Shown here one piece after another: positions 1-12,500 of a DNA stretch of 64,000 nucleotides. The position numbers and the translations under genes were made by a program. The stretch comes from Callorhinus ursinus (Eukaryota > Chordata > Mammalia > Carnivora > Otariidae): assembly GCF_003265705.1 (NCBI RefSeq), contig NW_020312902.1, forward strand, positions 17,072,370 to 17,136,369, read 5' to 3'. How positions within the stretch are numbered: position 1 is the stretch's first letter; every line of letters starts with the position of its first letter. The notes under the pieces are model-generated. The model had not been told where the DNA came from, did no database searches, and worked only from the letters and a program-made list of their open reading frames with translations.

Positions 1-514
1 AAGCAGAAAGGTAGTTGCCAAGGGCTGGGGGAAGAGGAGGATGGGAAGTTATTATTTATTGAGTATGGAATTTCAGTTAGGGAAGCTGAAAAGAAGTTCT
101 GAAGATGGATGGTGGTGGTGATTGCACAACAAGGTGAACGTACTTAATGCCACTGAACTGCAAACTTAAAAATGATTAGAATGGTAAATTAAATTCTATA
201 TATTTTATCACAATTAAAAAATACACACAAAAAACTCTGCCCACACTTTCTGATCAAGAATCTCAGCTACCAGTTAGATTCTGGTTGTGGTAAGCAGAAA
301 GGAATTTGTATTATTACGGTAATGCAGTAAACCATAAAAACCTGATGTTCTGACCCCACCTGTGAACGAGAATACTTTATTTCTAACAAAGTTGACAATA
401 AAACTAGCACAAAATGCATGCTAATTTCTCATAACTTTTAAAGGAAAATTAAAAGCCAGCCACACAAACAAGCAGTATGTTAAAGTTAGCAAGGTAGTCA
501 TGATGCTAACGAAC
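1..514. other. SLF2 intronic sequence, nothing further seen
   Basis: AT-rich sequence left of coding exon 6. I saw no exon, RNA gene or recognisable repeat. The next SLF2 exon must lie outside the window. Confidence 0.6.
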
Positions 515-585
515 CTTTGAGTGTCTTCCATCTCCTTCACTAGACGTTCTAAAGTATTTGTGTATGTTCCACTATGAACATGTTC
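515..585 (-). CDS. SLF2: SLF2 coding exon 6 (71 nt), last exon in the window
   Basis: Acceptor TTGTTTTAG precedes 585. It encodes [23 protein letters not shown] plus AG of an Arg codon, matching the protein that follows SDYT in SLF2. The donor after 515 reads GTTCGT, weaker than the GTAAGT or GTATGT donors of neighbouring exons. If it were not used the frame would stay open for about 30 codons before a stop. I prefer splicing because the known protein continues with a different sequence. Confidence 0.88.
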
Positions 586-3500
586 CTAAAACAAGAAGAA
601 AATTTAGAAATATTTTATAACATATCTTAGAAGAATTGGGATTTCTTATATAAGTTATTCAGAGTACTAAAGAATATTGTCTATTTCAATAACCTAGGCC
701 AGGAGGATACCTTTCTTAGAGAATTTTTACCATCATGCTTTAAATCTAGTATTTTGTACTGCAGGCAATTTGATTTTACCATTTATTAGGAAAGGCACTA
801 CTTATAAAACCCTGCCAGCCTTAGGAACTGACTGCAAACACCCAAGGGCTCCATGGCTACCCTGTCTTTATTTTTAAATTCTATTTTAATGGAATCAAAC
901 TAATTTTTAGGTGTTACCATGGAACATTAATACCTTCCCCACCAAATTTTACAGACATATTAGAATTTAATGCAGCTTATTCCCAAGATAGAATGAAGCA
1001 CTTTATAAATAAAATTGCACACCACAATTAACAACATTTCTACACTCTACCTTCATTTACAGCAGTGGTCTCCAAAGCAGGGGGTGTGCAAGGTGATCCA
1101 TTGGGGTGCAGGAAGAAAATAATAGAACTTCTATTTATATGGAACTTCTATAGAAACTCCAGTAGAACTTAGTCTATAGTAACTTCTATATAACTTCTAT
1201 AGGAAAATACTTTTTTCTTCTTCCTTTTAAATTCTGTTTTTGCATATGCTTTAGAAAGTACACAGTAGTATAGTGGTACATGTATATAATCTATAAGTAT
1301 ACATATATATTGGAGTACATGCTTAAAAATTTTTTACTAATAGAAGTGTGTGTGATCAAAAAAGTTTGGAGACCACTGATTTACAGTAATAAAGCTAAAG
1401 ATATGGGAAATCCATTAACCAAACAAGAACTATACCAGTTTCAGTCCAATTATGAATCATAACAAATACTAAGTTTTCAAATAAGTTCTAGCAATTTATC
1501 CCTCTTTCACTAATCCATCTTTCCCTCTTCAAGTAAAAATAAATGTCACAGCACTACTTACTGTATAGTCTGATGACTGAGATCTAAGCCCCTTGGAAAG
1601 AGCAGGAGGCTTTCCTGTAGTTGCAGGAGTCTGATTGAAGTTCAAAGCCATTATTTCTTCCAGTGATTTTAATGTTTCCTCTTCCTCATCACTGTCTAGG
1701 TTGTAACCTAAACTTTCTTCATCACTATCAAAATCACCCCTTAGTTTTCTTTTCAGTGCATTGCTACCTGCATTGGAATTTCCTGAACTCTCTTTATCTG
1801 AAGGGGCTTTATCTGAAGGTGCTGTAGGGCTTGGGATACATGGCACAACTTCCAAAGCAGCTGGGGGAGACTTTGTAGGAGTGCCATATTCCGAATGCAA
1901 AGATCCCCCAGAAATTTTCCCTGAAGATACATTAGAATCAGCTTTATCAGTCTTTGCTTTGTGTTCCTTGTGTTTGGAGGACTCTGTAGAATGCCCAGAA
2001 CATTCTTTAGATGAGGAACGCTCTTTTTCTTTTTTAGGAACTGGAAGAGTGCAATTTTTAGCATTTAATGGTACCCGGGAGGAACCAGCACTTGGAACAT
2101 GGGAAAGTAAAGGTAGAAGTTTTGTCTCCTTTGATGCCACAGAGCTAGCAGTTTTATTTTTCTGAAAGTTGCTAGCTTTTTTAACTGCAGACTTTTCCTG
2201 AGGTAAAGATAAGTGGGGTTTCTGCATCTTAGTCTCTTTGGTACTTGCCACACGGATTTGGTCACTATTCCTGGAAGAATGGTGGCCAGAATTTGAAGGT
2301 GCCAAGCCTCCAGAGGAGCGATCAATTTCTTCACTGGGTTCCTTGGATATATCTTCCAAGCGCAATACATCCCCAGGTGTCTTCAGTGCAATATGTTTTA
2401 TAAATTTCTCTCTCTGATGTGGTCCGTCAGGACGCTTCTCAAGGAAGGACTCTTTTACTTTTGGCATTATAGATTCTCTTGTGCTTTTCAGATCTGAGTC
2501 CACAGAGTTCCTTTTTCTTTTGTCAGGGAACTTATTCTGCTTAGACCCTGCTAAAATTTAATTTTTGCCAGATTAGTGAAAAATATATTTTCCTATCTTA
2601 ATAAAGTTTATTCAGTGAGTGTCTAGAACACTATGACAAAATGTTTAAATTGTAAAAGTTTAAAGGGAAAAATGAAGGGGGGGAAATCGGAAGGGGAGAC
2701 GAACCATGAGAGACAATGGACTCTGAGAAACAAACTGAGGGTTCTAGAGGGGAGGGAGGTGGGGTAATGGGTTAGCCTGGTGATGGGTATTAAAGAGGGC
2801 GTGTATTGAATGGAGCACTGGGTGTTATATGCAAACAATGAGTCATGGAACACTACATCAAAAATTAATGATGTAATGTATGGTGATTAACATAATAAAA
2901 TAAAATTTAAAAAAAGAAAAAAATTGTAAAAGTTTAGGCTGAGATCATTCAATATATGTGGGATAAGGAAAAAGAGGTAATACTACCATTTATTTATTAA
3001 CTAATAAAATATTGGTGTCCAAATTTAAAGCTAATGACAATGCTCATTTTCATTCTAAAGCTGTTAAAAGTTTACTACCTAAACAAAATTCAAGGTATTG
3101 CTCCCCAAAACACAAAAGCTGCATATCTGTTATCATGGAAGGCAATTCCCTCAAAGTTCATATATTTTTTCTTAGACCAAGGACTATCTGATTCCAGAAA
3201 TGTAATATTTTTTTTTAAAGATTTTTATTTATTTATTTGACAGAGAGAGACACAGCAAGAGAGGGAACACAAACAGAGGGAGTATGAGAGGGAGAAGCAG
3301 ACTCCTCGCTGAGCAAGGAGCCCGATGTGGGGCTCGATCCCAGGACCCTGAGATCATGACCCGAGCCAAAGGCAGATGCTTAACCGACTGAGCCACCCAG
3401 GAGCCCCTGGAAATGTAATACTTCTACATTTAAATTTATAGCACCTTAAAACACATATACGATAACTAGTTGAAGGCAACATTATTTTAATTTCCCAATT

Positions 3501-6500
3501 AAGAAAATCCACCCAAGTCTTTCTCCCCAGTGTTTAATTGTTTATTCCTTCCTGTGTATCCTTCTAGTCTTTAGCTGTGTTGAGTTGTGGTTGAATTGTG
3601 GCTCCCAAAATGATACACTGAAGTCCTAACTCCCAGAATCTCAGAATGCGATTTTAATAAGAAATAGGGTCTTTACAGGGGTAGTCAAGTTAAAATAAAG
3701 TCATTAAGGTGGGTCCTAATCCAGTTATGCCTGGTGTCCTCAGAAAAAGGGGCAATCTGCAGTCTTGAGCTCTTTTATATATATATTTTTAAGATTATTT
3801 ATTTATTTATTTGACAGAGAGATAGAAACACTAGTAGGCAGAGAGGCAGGCAGAGGGAGAAGCAGGCTCCCGGCTGAGCAGGGAGCCCCATGCAGGACTC
3901 GATCCCAGGACCCTGGGATCATGACCCGAGCCGAAGGCAGCCGCTTAACTCACTGAGCCACTTACACTATCATGTCATGAATTCACAGAGAATGTACTAC
4001 AGCAACTCTGGCTCCTTTCCATTGGTTCTCACAAAATGTACTTCTCTGGGTGGAGCAGGCTGGCATTTTAGTTGAACCTAAATACCCTTCTCTTTGGCTT
4101 CCTTCAAAAGGGGAAATTTGGACATGGAGACAGATTTGAAGAGGGAAGATGACGTGAAAACACACAAGGAAGGGGTGCCTGGGTGGCTCAGTTGGCTAAG
4201 CATCTGCCTTTGGCCCAGGTCATGATCTCAGGGTCCTGGAACTGAGCCCCGAGTTGGGCTCCCTGCTCAGTGGGGAGTCTGCTTCTCCCTCTCTCTCTCT
4301 TTGCCCCTCCCCCCGCTTGTGTGCGTGTGCTCTCTCTCAAATAAATAAATAAAATCTTAAGAATTGTTGAGAGAGAGCATGCCTCTGCTGATAACCTTAA
4401 TTTTGGATTTCTAGCTTCTAGAACCATGAGAAAATAAATTACTATTGTTTTAAGCCACCTAAGTTTAGGAGCTCCATCCAGGAGAACTTTAATAAACCAC
4501 ATATACTTGAGTTAACCAGGTTTAAAAAATTTCCTATTGTGTTTAAAAATGTGATGTATCATTAATTAAAACCCACTAATCATTAAATATTACTATTTAT
4601 ATAATCAGTATTCCCCAAAATCAAGTTTTTCTCTGCACATGGGCAGATGTCCTCAAATCCTCAACAATTTGATTAAAACAACAACAAAATAACTCAAGAG
4701 GTAAGCAACTTTTTGGATAGCTTGATCAGAACATAATCTGAAAAATTCCATTTATAAACATGTAAAATCAATAAACAAATGCCTCTATCGCCATTTTTCT
4801 ACAGACAGCTCCTATTACCTGAAGAAATCATTCCATGCCCACTCACTTTGCTGGGGTTAAATGTCTTGTAAAAAAGGACAGGGGTCCTTTACAGTATAAG
4901 ATGAGAAATCAAGTAACTAAGAAAAAGACTTGGGGTGGACTTACACTGATTATTTTAAGTTTAGGATTTCAAAAAAGACAGCTAGAGAGCTGCCAGTTTG
5001 AGTTCTGTTCCATTTCCTACAGAAGTTAATTTATATACAGCTAGACATGAGGAGAAATTTCTGATTTGTTCAGGTCTTCAATTTCGGAACAGGAGAGAAA
5101 ACCTGTTTATGGGCAAAGTTTAGGAAAAATCAGCTTATTAAGAGCTTCTGACATCTAGAATTAGAGGAGGTTGAAATGGTACTGTGGGGAAGTTCCCCTT
5201 TTGCAAGCTCTCTAAAGCAGTGGGTTAACTGCAGAATTCTTTTTTGCACTGCTTGTACAAGCTGTAAACTGTTTAAGAACATTTCAAACAGCTGTTAATA
5301 TATATAACAGGTAAGACAAGAGACTAAATTTGTAAATAGAAAAAAAGTAAAAATCCAACTGTCCATTAATAGGAGACTGGTTAGGGGCGCCTGGGTGGCT
5401 CAGCTAGTTAAGTGGCTGCCTTCGGCTAAGTTAATGATCCCAGAGTCCTGGGATCGAGTCCCGCATCGGGCTCCCTGCTCTTTGGGGAGCCTGCTTCTCC
5501 CCTGCCTGCTGCTCCCCCTGCTTGTGCTTGTGCTTGTGCTTGCCCTCTCCCTCTCTCCCATATCAAATAAATAAATAAAATCTTAAAAAAAAAGAAAAAA
5601 AATAGGAGATTGTTTACTAATTATAGAATAAACAAGGGATGGATTAATTTGGACCTCAGAATGCAGCCCAAGGACAGGATTCTGGAAGACTAAAGAGCTA
5701 AATGACTTTATCAACATTTCTGAAATCCTCTAACTTGTGTGTGATTATGTACATCATGATCACAACTGAGAAGTATAATAGCAATAATATGAACAAGACA
5801 GTATATTTGGATTATTAAGATCTATTCACTATCTGATAAAGATAAGCATTCTTCAGGTTATCTAGTGAAAAAGTCCCTTATGTCCTTTATATTCTGTTGA
5901 CAGTGAAATGCAGCACAAATGTGCATTTATTAAAAAGTACAATACCATAACTAAAAATGATTATGAAACATGCTAAAATATTAGAAATAAAAATATAAGT
6001 GAATCTTAAATCTGCTTATGAAAATATGCAGAAAGCATCTTTTTTTATTTTTTTCATATTTATTTCACATTTGATCTGTAAACTTTTTATTAAAAAAAAA
6101 ATCCACTGTCATTAGCAACGTGTGCTGCCATTAGTTTGTCTTTAGTGAAATAAGAGCGCAGGCCTTAAAGAGTCTCTGGTCTAAAACGTGTAGAAACTCT
6201 GATGTAAACACGAGGTGTCTGCCCTCTTCCCTTGATTTTGGGAGTTCATCAATGACATGATCTCAACCAGAAAGGCAGGGGGAAAGGACAACACTTTGAT
6301 ACCTAAGAGCTCCCGGGACAGGAAGCGTCTTTTTCTTTTAAAGATTTTATTTATTTATTTGAGAGAGAGAAAAAGCACGAGAGAGGGGAGGGTCAGGGGG
6401 AGAAGCAGACTCCCCGCTAAGCAGGGAGCCCGATTCGGATTCAATCCTGGGACTCCAGATCATGACCTGAGCCAAAGGTAGATGCTTAACTGACTGAGCC

Positions 6501-9500
6501 ACCCAGGCACCCAGAAAGCATCTTTTTCAAACACTGTTCAAAAACTGCAATATGTGGAACTATATAAATGAAACTCCATTACAGTCACCACTGATGAAAT
6601 CTGCAAATCTATGAGCTGAAGAGAATTTTTATCTTAGTCATTACTAGAGAAAAAAAAAAAAGCTGAAGAGCTTGGTGGCAACACCACCACTAGCAGCCCT
6701 TTATACTGGCAGAGCAAAATATTTTATACTAAAAATACTTTGTTCCTCCATTCACCTCACTGCAAATCACTTATTACTACAAATGTGTAATACAGTGAGT
6801 ACAGGAACAACTTGGTGGCTGAGAAATTATTGTTGTTGTATTTCGTAATGTCAAAATTCAATGAAATTAGATCATTAAAATCAACAACATTGCAGAAATT
6901 AAATAAAAATTTTAAAAACCACATAAAACTTCAAATTTATTCCTGTATCTAGAAGCTCCCTCTATGATGGTGATTATGGTTTCAGCCTTGGCCAAACATT
7001 GATTTTTGAGATCACCTGGTCAAAATGTACTGTACCTCTAGAATATATAAAAAATAAAGTCTTACATGAAACCTGAAGAACAAGGAGTCACATCTGTCTC
7101 TCTGTACCACTGTTTTTTCATCTTTAAAATCATCTTATGAGGATGTGAAGATCAAATGAATTAAAAGCACAAAGAACAGGGCATGGCACACAGTCACTGT
7201 TCAATAAATGTTGGCTATTACTGTTATGTCCACTGTATCTTACTGAGTGTGGAAATCTGTAAGATCCATTTTTCAAAGTTTGCAATCATGGCAGAAAAAA
7301 ATCTGATACACCAGACTATTAACAGTTGTTATTTCTGGGAGCCTTTCATTTTCTGTGTTATGAATTTCTGCAATGTTTGACTTTTACACTGTTCTATTTT
7401 CTAGTTAAGAAAAGACAAAGATACTTTAAGAATTACTGAATTAACAGTAGCTATTTGTTATTATGTATTTCCTCAACCAACAGATACTAAAAATACAAAT
7501 TAATATCATGTAGGTGTCCTTGGAAATTTGATATTAAAAAGGTTATCTTTGTACTTGAAATATTAGGAAACACTGTTTTGGATCATGATAACAGTTTCAA
7601 CCTTATACAAAGCATCTATAATACCAAGATCTCAGAGAGTCCACAATTCCAATAATATAAGATTATGCTTCTTATTGTAGCCAAGATTCAGCAGTAGAAC
7701 ACTGAATATCAAAATGAGAAACGTGTTGCTAGAACTCTTGAAAGAGACAAAAAAGTCAAGACAAACGACAGGTTATGCATACTAATTCAAGTACTATTCT
7801 TTTAAAATATAATTTAACCAAACTCTTAACTGATCTGAGACATTCAATTTCCCTCTAGGAAGGAAATTGAGTATTTAAACCAATTTGTTTTAAAAAAGTG
7901 CCACCTGATGGGGCACCTGGGTGGCTCAGTCGTTAAGCATCTGCCTTTGGCTTAGGTCATGATTCCAGGGTCCTGGGATCGAGCCCTGCATTGGGCTCCC
8001 TGCTTAGTGGGAAGCCTGTTTCTCCCTCTCCCACTCCCCCTGCGTGTGTTCCCTCTCTCACTGTGTCTCTCTCTGTCAAATAAATAAAATCTTAAAAAAA
8101 AAAGTGCCACTGAGGTACAATTTTATTTAAAAATTAATAAATTAATTTTGATTCTACCTGAAGCAGGTTCCCATGAATCAGAGGAGGATCTTTTCCTTGA
8201 GAAATGTCCATTTTCCTATTAGCAAAATGAGAAAAAGTTAATTAGGAATTGGGGCCAGTAAAGAATGTAAACTTTTCTTTATAACATTTAAACACAGATT
8301 TCTAGACCAATTAAAGCAAGCACTTATATTTGGAAATAAATTCAAACTTCTATAATAAAACATTTTAAACTCTTGAAGTTTTATAAAAATGAAGGGCATT
8401 TGTATCATAAAATGTAAAAATGTCATAAAAATAAAAGCCAGTTTTCATAATGCAAATTTAGAGCTTTATATTAACTCAAGATTAAGCACTGTATCATTAT
8501 TTTGAAAAAGAAACAGTAAGCCTAATATTTGCCAATTAAATGGACATAACTCAGGGGTGCCCAGGTGGCTCAGTCAGTTCTAAATGCCTGACTTTGGTTC
8601 AGGTCATGATCTCAGGGTCCTGGGATTGAGCCCTGTGTCGGGCTCCCCACTCAGTGGGGAGTCTGCCTATCACTGCCCCCCCACCACTTGTGCTCTTTCT
8701 CAAATAAATAAAATCTCTAAAAAAAAAAAGGACATAACAGACTTTTCAATACTTCAGTTCAAGTACTGATATACAACCAAACTCTAAAATCTTATAAGAA
8801 TGGACCAAATGTTACTAACGTCTATTGACTGTTAGCAAATCTCATTGGTAAAGACACCAAACTCCTTGCAAACAAACCCTGGAGTTTACAAATACATTTT
8901 CTAGGAATATACAAGGCAACACTCTCCATTCCCTCCTAAAATGTCATAGTTTGGTTTACTTTTTTGGTCTATCTGGTTTTAAAATCTCATAGCATCTTAT
9001 CAACATAGCCCTTTCTTGATATCTGATCTTCCTTTATTTGCTCTGTATGTAGAGAAGTTCTTTGAAACAGAGGCACTTGTCTTTCTAGGGGAGACAAGTT
9101 TTTATGCTAATCTGGGTTTGGTCTATTCTCAAGGGAGAATGTGAAGTTATATGTATTTGGATAGCTTTCTAAGTATTATCTAAGTTGTGTAAGACCCATT
9201 CTCAAAATTATTTAGGACTCATATAATCTATCTAAACCAGTGAGTCTCAAAACTTTAAAGTATATCAGAATCATCTGGAAGGCTTGTTAATTGCAGATTG
9301 ATGATCTTACCTCTACTTTCTGGTTCAGTGAGTCTGGGGCAGGGCCTGAGAATTTGCATTTCTAAGTTCCCAGGTGATGCTGATGTTGTTAGTCTAGGGA
9401 CCACATTTTAAGAATCGCTGTTCTAAAACATTTCTTCCTGTTTTAGATTTTTCCATTCCCTAAGTATCTCCCTTCAGCACAGCCTAATTTAAAAATGACT

Positions 9501-12500
9501 ATACTTGCCTAAAAAAAGAATGCTTACTTTCTTAAGAAAGGTCTTTGTTCATGGTCTGAAAAAATTAAGGGCAAGAAACACTACTTAACTGAATCCTACG
9601 GACAGTCAGAAGAAACGTAATGAAATTAGGTTTTAAACAAACTGTGTATCAGTATTTCCTTAACAAAAGATACCAATATTATGCTAATGGTTATTAAATA
9701 TTTTTAGATTTAGCATGCTAAATAAAGCAGTAGCCAGGCTAATCCAGTAATTATTACACATACCAGGTTTGAAAGATTACTCTTTCCAGGTGTGACGTCA
9801 TTCTGTTTACTTTGTTCCTGCCTTGGTTTACATTTTCTTTCTATACTAGAGGATTTTAAGGAAAGATTGCTTGCTTCTGAGAAAGAATTTTCCGAGTTGA
9901 TTCTCTGCTCCATCTGCTCCCTTCTCAACTTCTTTAGTTCTCTTTCTCTGCAGTAAGAAGCTAATGACAACTGGAATTTAGCCCCCAATGGACTTTCTCC
10001 TGGGTGGTGCCTGGATAGGCTGCTCCTGCTGCTAAGACTTCTAGAGCTGTTCTTGAAGATGTCAGTTTCTGTCACTGTGGCCTGCTTTTTGGAATCTGCA
10101 CTGGTCTTGTCTCGATCTCTATCATTCTTCTCCCTGCTATTTTCATGAATGAACAGTGACTTCCTTCTCTCTGGAGATCGATGTTTTTTCTTCAGTGCCT
10201 TCATCTCCTTTGACAAGCAATATGGAGGAACATAGACTTTTGTAACTGCCTTTGGATATTTGGTGGCTATTGACACACAAGGCCGACATGACTCATGCAT
10301 ACCACGATCTTTATGGTGCTCCTTCACACCTTTCATGAAAGCCTCTAAAATAGTGCTCTTTTCTGATGGCATCCTTTTAGGTTTAGATTTTTTTGGTGAG
10401 GATAGTTTCCTTTCAAACTGCTCTGTCCCAGTGATGGACAATCCACCTCCTCCATATTTGATGTCTGATTTTTGTGGAGAATCCAACATATGTCTGTCTA
10501 AATAGCCAATTAAAACACAAATTGCATGTTATTAAAAATAACACAAACTATTACATTTTGTATATTTGCTTAAATTAATAATACTTAAAATACTAAGCTA
10601 TCACAAGAATTTTCAAATCAGTATTTAGATGATGATACACATTTCATGGGGGGGAATTAAGACATGATTTATTTAATAGCCTTACTTCCATAAAGCTCCC
10701 TTTTGCTACATCTTGTAAGCTCATATGGCTCCATTTATAAAATGTTACTGTATTAGAGAATCAAAATAGTATGCAATATGAACATTATTGACTGAGTATT
10801 TTAAATGTAAGAAAGAATAACAGCAAAAAGTTTCATGATGTTTAGAACTTATCTTTGTAAAAAACACTGCATTTTCATTATATTTTCAGTTTGAACATTA
10901 TGCTTAATCAAGTAAGAGCTTAGAGAAATTTATTGAATCCATCTCCCTCTTCAAAAGATCCTGCAAAAAAATGCATTAATAGTATACATACCTTGTTTTG
11001 AAGCTGGTTTGAAGAAATCTATAATTGACTGCTTCCTGAAAATAAAAGCATAACTAATATGGTATCACATAAGCAAACGTTAAAACCTCAATAATTCAGA
11101 TTAAGGGGAGAATACTAGATTTATAGGATATAGATTGGATTTCACTACCTGGTTTAATCACGTTCTGACAATGGCAATAATGCTTTGCTAAGCTGATTAT
11201 AAAAAACTGAAAATATAATTTACCATTTCCTGTAGGAGCAAATTTATAAAAGCACAACTGAGGTTTATATAATCTACAGTACTAAAATGATAAGACAGGA
11301 GTACAGATCCAGGGAATTGACAGTGTGCTTCCTAGGAAAAGCTGACTGCTACATGAAGGGATCTGATCCTATTGCTTGGTATCTCCAGTGACTGGTACAA
11401 AATAATGCTCAGTAGATGTTTGCTGAATGAATAATGGAGATTATGAAAACTCAGTAAAACCTGAACAGACTCATAACAAGAGTAGATGGTAGAATGGCAA
11501 TATCAGTGATTGGGCCCAGCTGGGGAGGCAGCTGAGTTGAAGGGCATGCTGGCCAAAAGGCAGAAAGGATCAAGTGCCAAGCTTATACTACCTTCTTTAT
11601 ATACTACAGTAAGATGTTAATCTAAGTAACAACAGAAATTAGAATGAGTCTTCACAACTAGTGTTTCAAAATCTTAATTTTTACCTAAAAACTCTTTAAG
11701 ATATTTACAAAAATAACACATTGCCTGGGGAAAACACGAAACAAGAGAAAAGAAAGAAAGTGAACAATCACAAAAACCAAATTGTTTTAATTTTTAAGGA
11801 TTTCTGCACCTTTCTGCACAGTAACACAAAGTGAACCATATTACCAGAATTTGTATTTGGATTGATGTATTTAGAGTTATGTCAGCTGCATAAAGAGAAA
11901 TGTCATCATATGTAGAGCAAAAAATTAACTTCCTGGCAAAATTCTGCTAAAACATATTCATTTTACTGAAAGAGAAGCAGTACACTCAGTTTCCCTAAAC
12001 ATTTATTCATTATGAGGTTGGAATGCTCAGAGAAAACTTGAACAATCCAAGTCCCTCCTACGCTTCACAGGTCACGTTCAAAGAGCAACACCCGTCTTTA
12101 ATGGTTTACTGAGAGTCTACAATGTTTATAAAATGTCGGTAGAAAAGCTAACTGGTTATGAAATGAATATGAGTGACAGACTAAGGAATCATTTATGCGT
12201 TTGTTTTCATAAAACATACAAAATTAATTCCACAGGAGAATAAACGAAAAAATGTCAGAGGTTCTGCAAATCGGGAAAGGATGATGCCCTGTTACTGGTT
12301 GAGGAGAGAGGGGAAAGGATTAAGCAGCAGCTAATTCAAAACAATACTAAATATGCCTTTACATTAGTTACTAAAAGTAACATTATACCTTTCCTAAAAT
12401 ATTAGATTCCAGGCTCCTTTTCGAGTAATACACCAGAGGGAAAAATGGTTTTGGGTAAAACATACAAGAAATCTATAAAGTAACCATGAATGCAACTTTC

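Larger units (their letters stand above)
3577..4475 (+). mobile_element. Old MaLR-type (MLT1-like) LTR split by two SINEs
   Basis: Left part (3577-3780) reads TTGAATTGTGGCTCCCAAAA then AAGTCCTAACTCCCAGAATC; right part (4362-4475) reads TCTAGAACCATGAGAAAATAAATT then TTGTTTTAAGCCACCTAAGT. This is the start and end of MLT1-like LTRs as I recall the consensus. SINEs at 3784-3962 and 4172-4361 interrupt it. No coding capacity. Confidence 0.6.
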
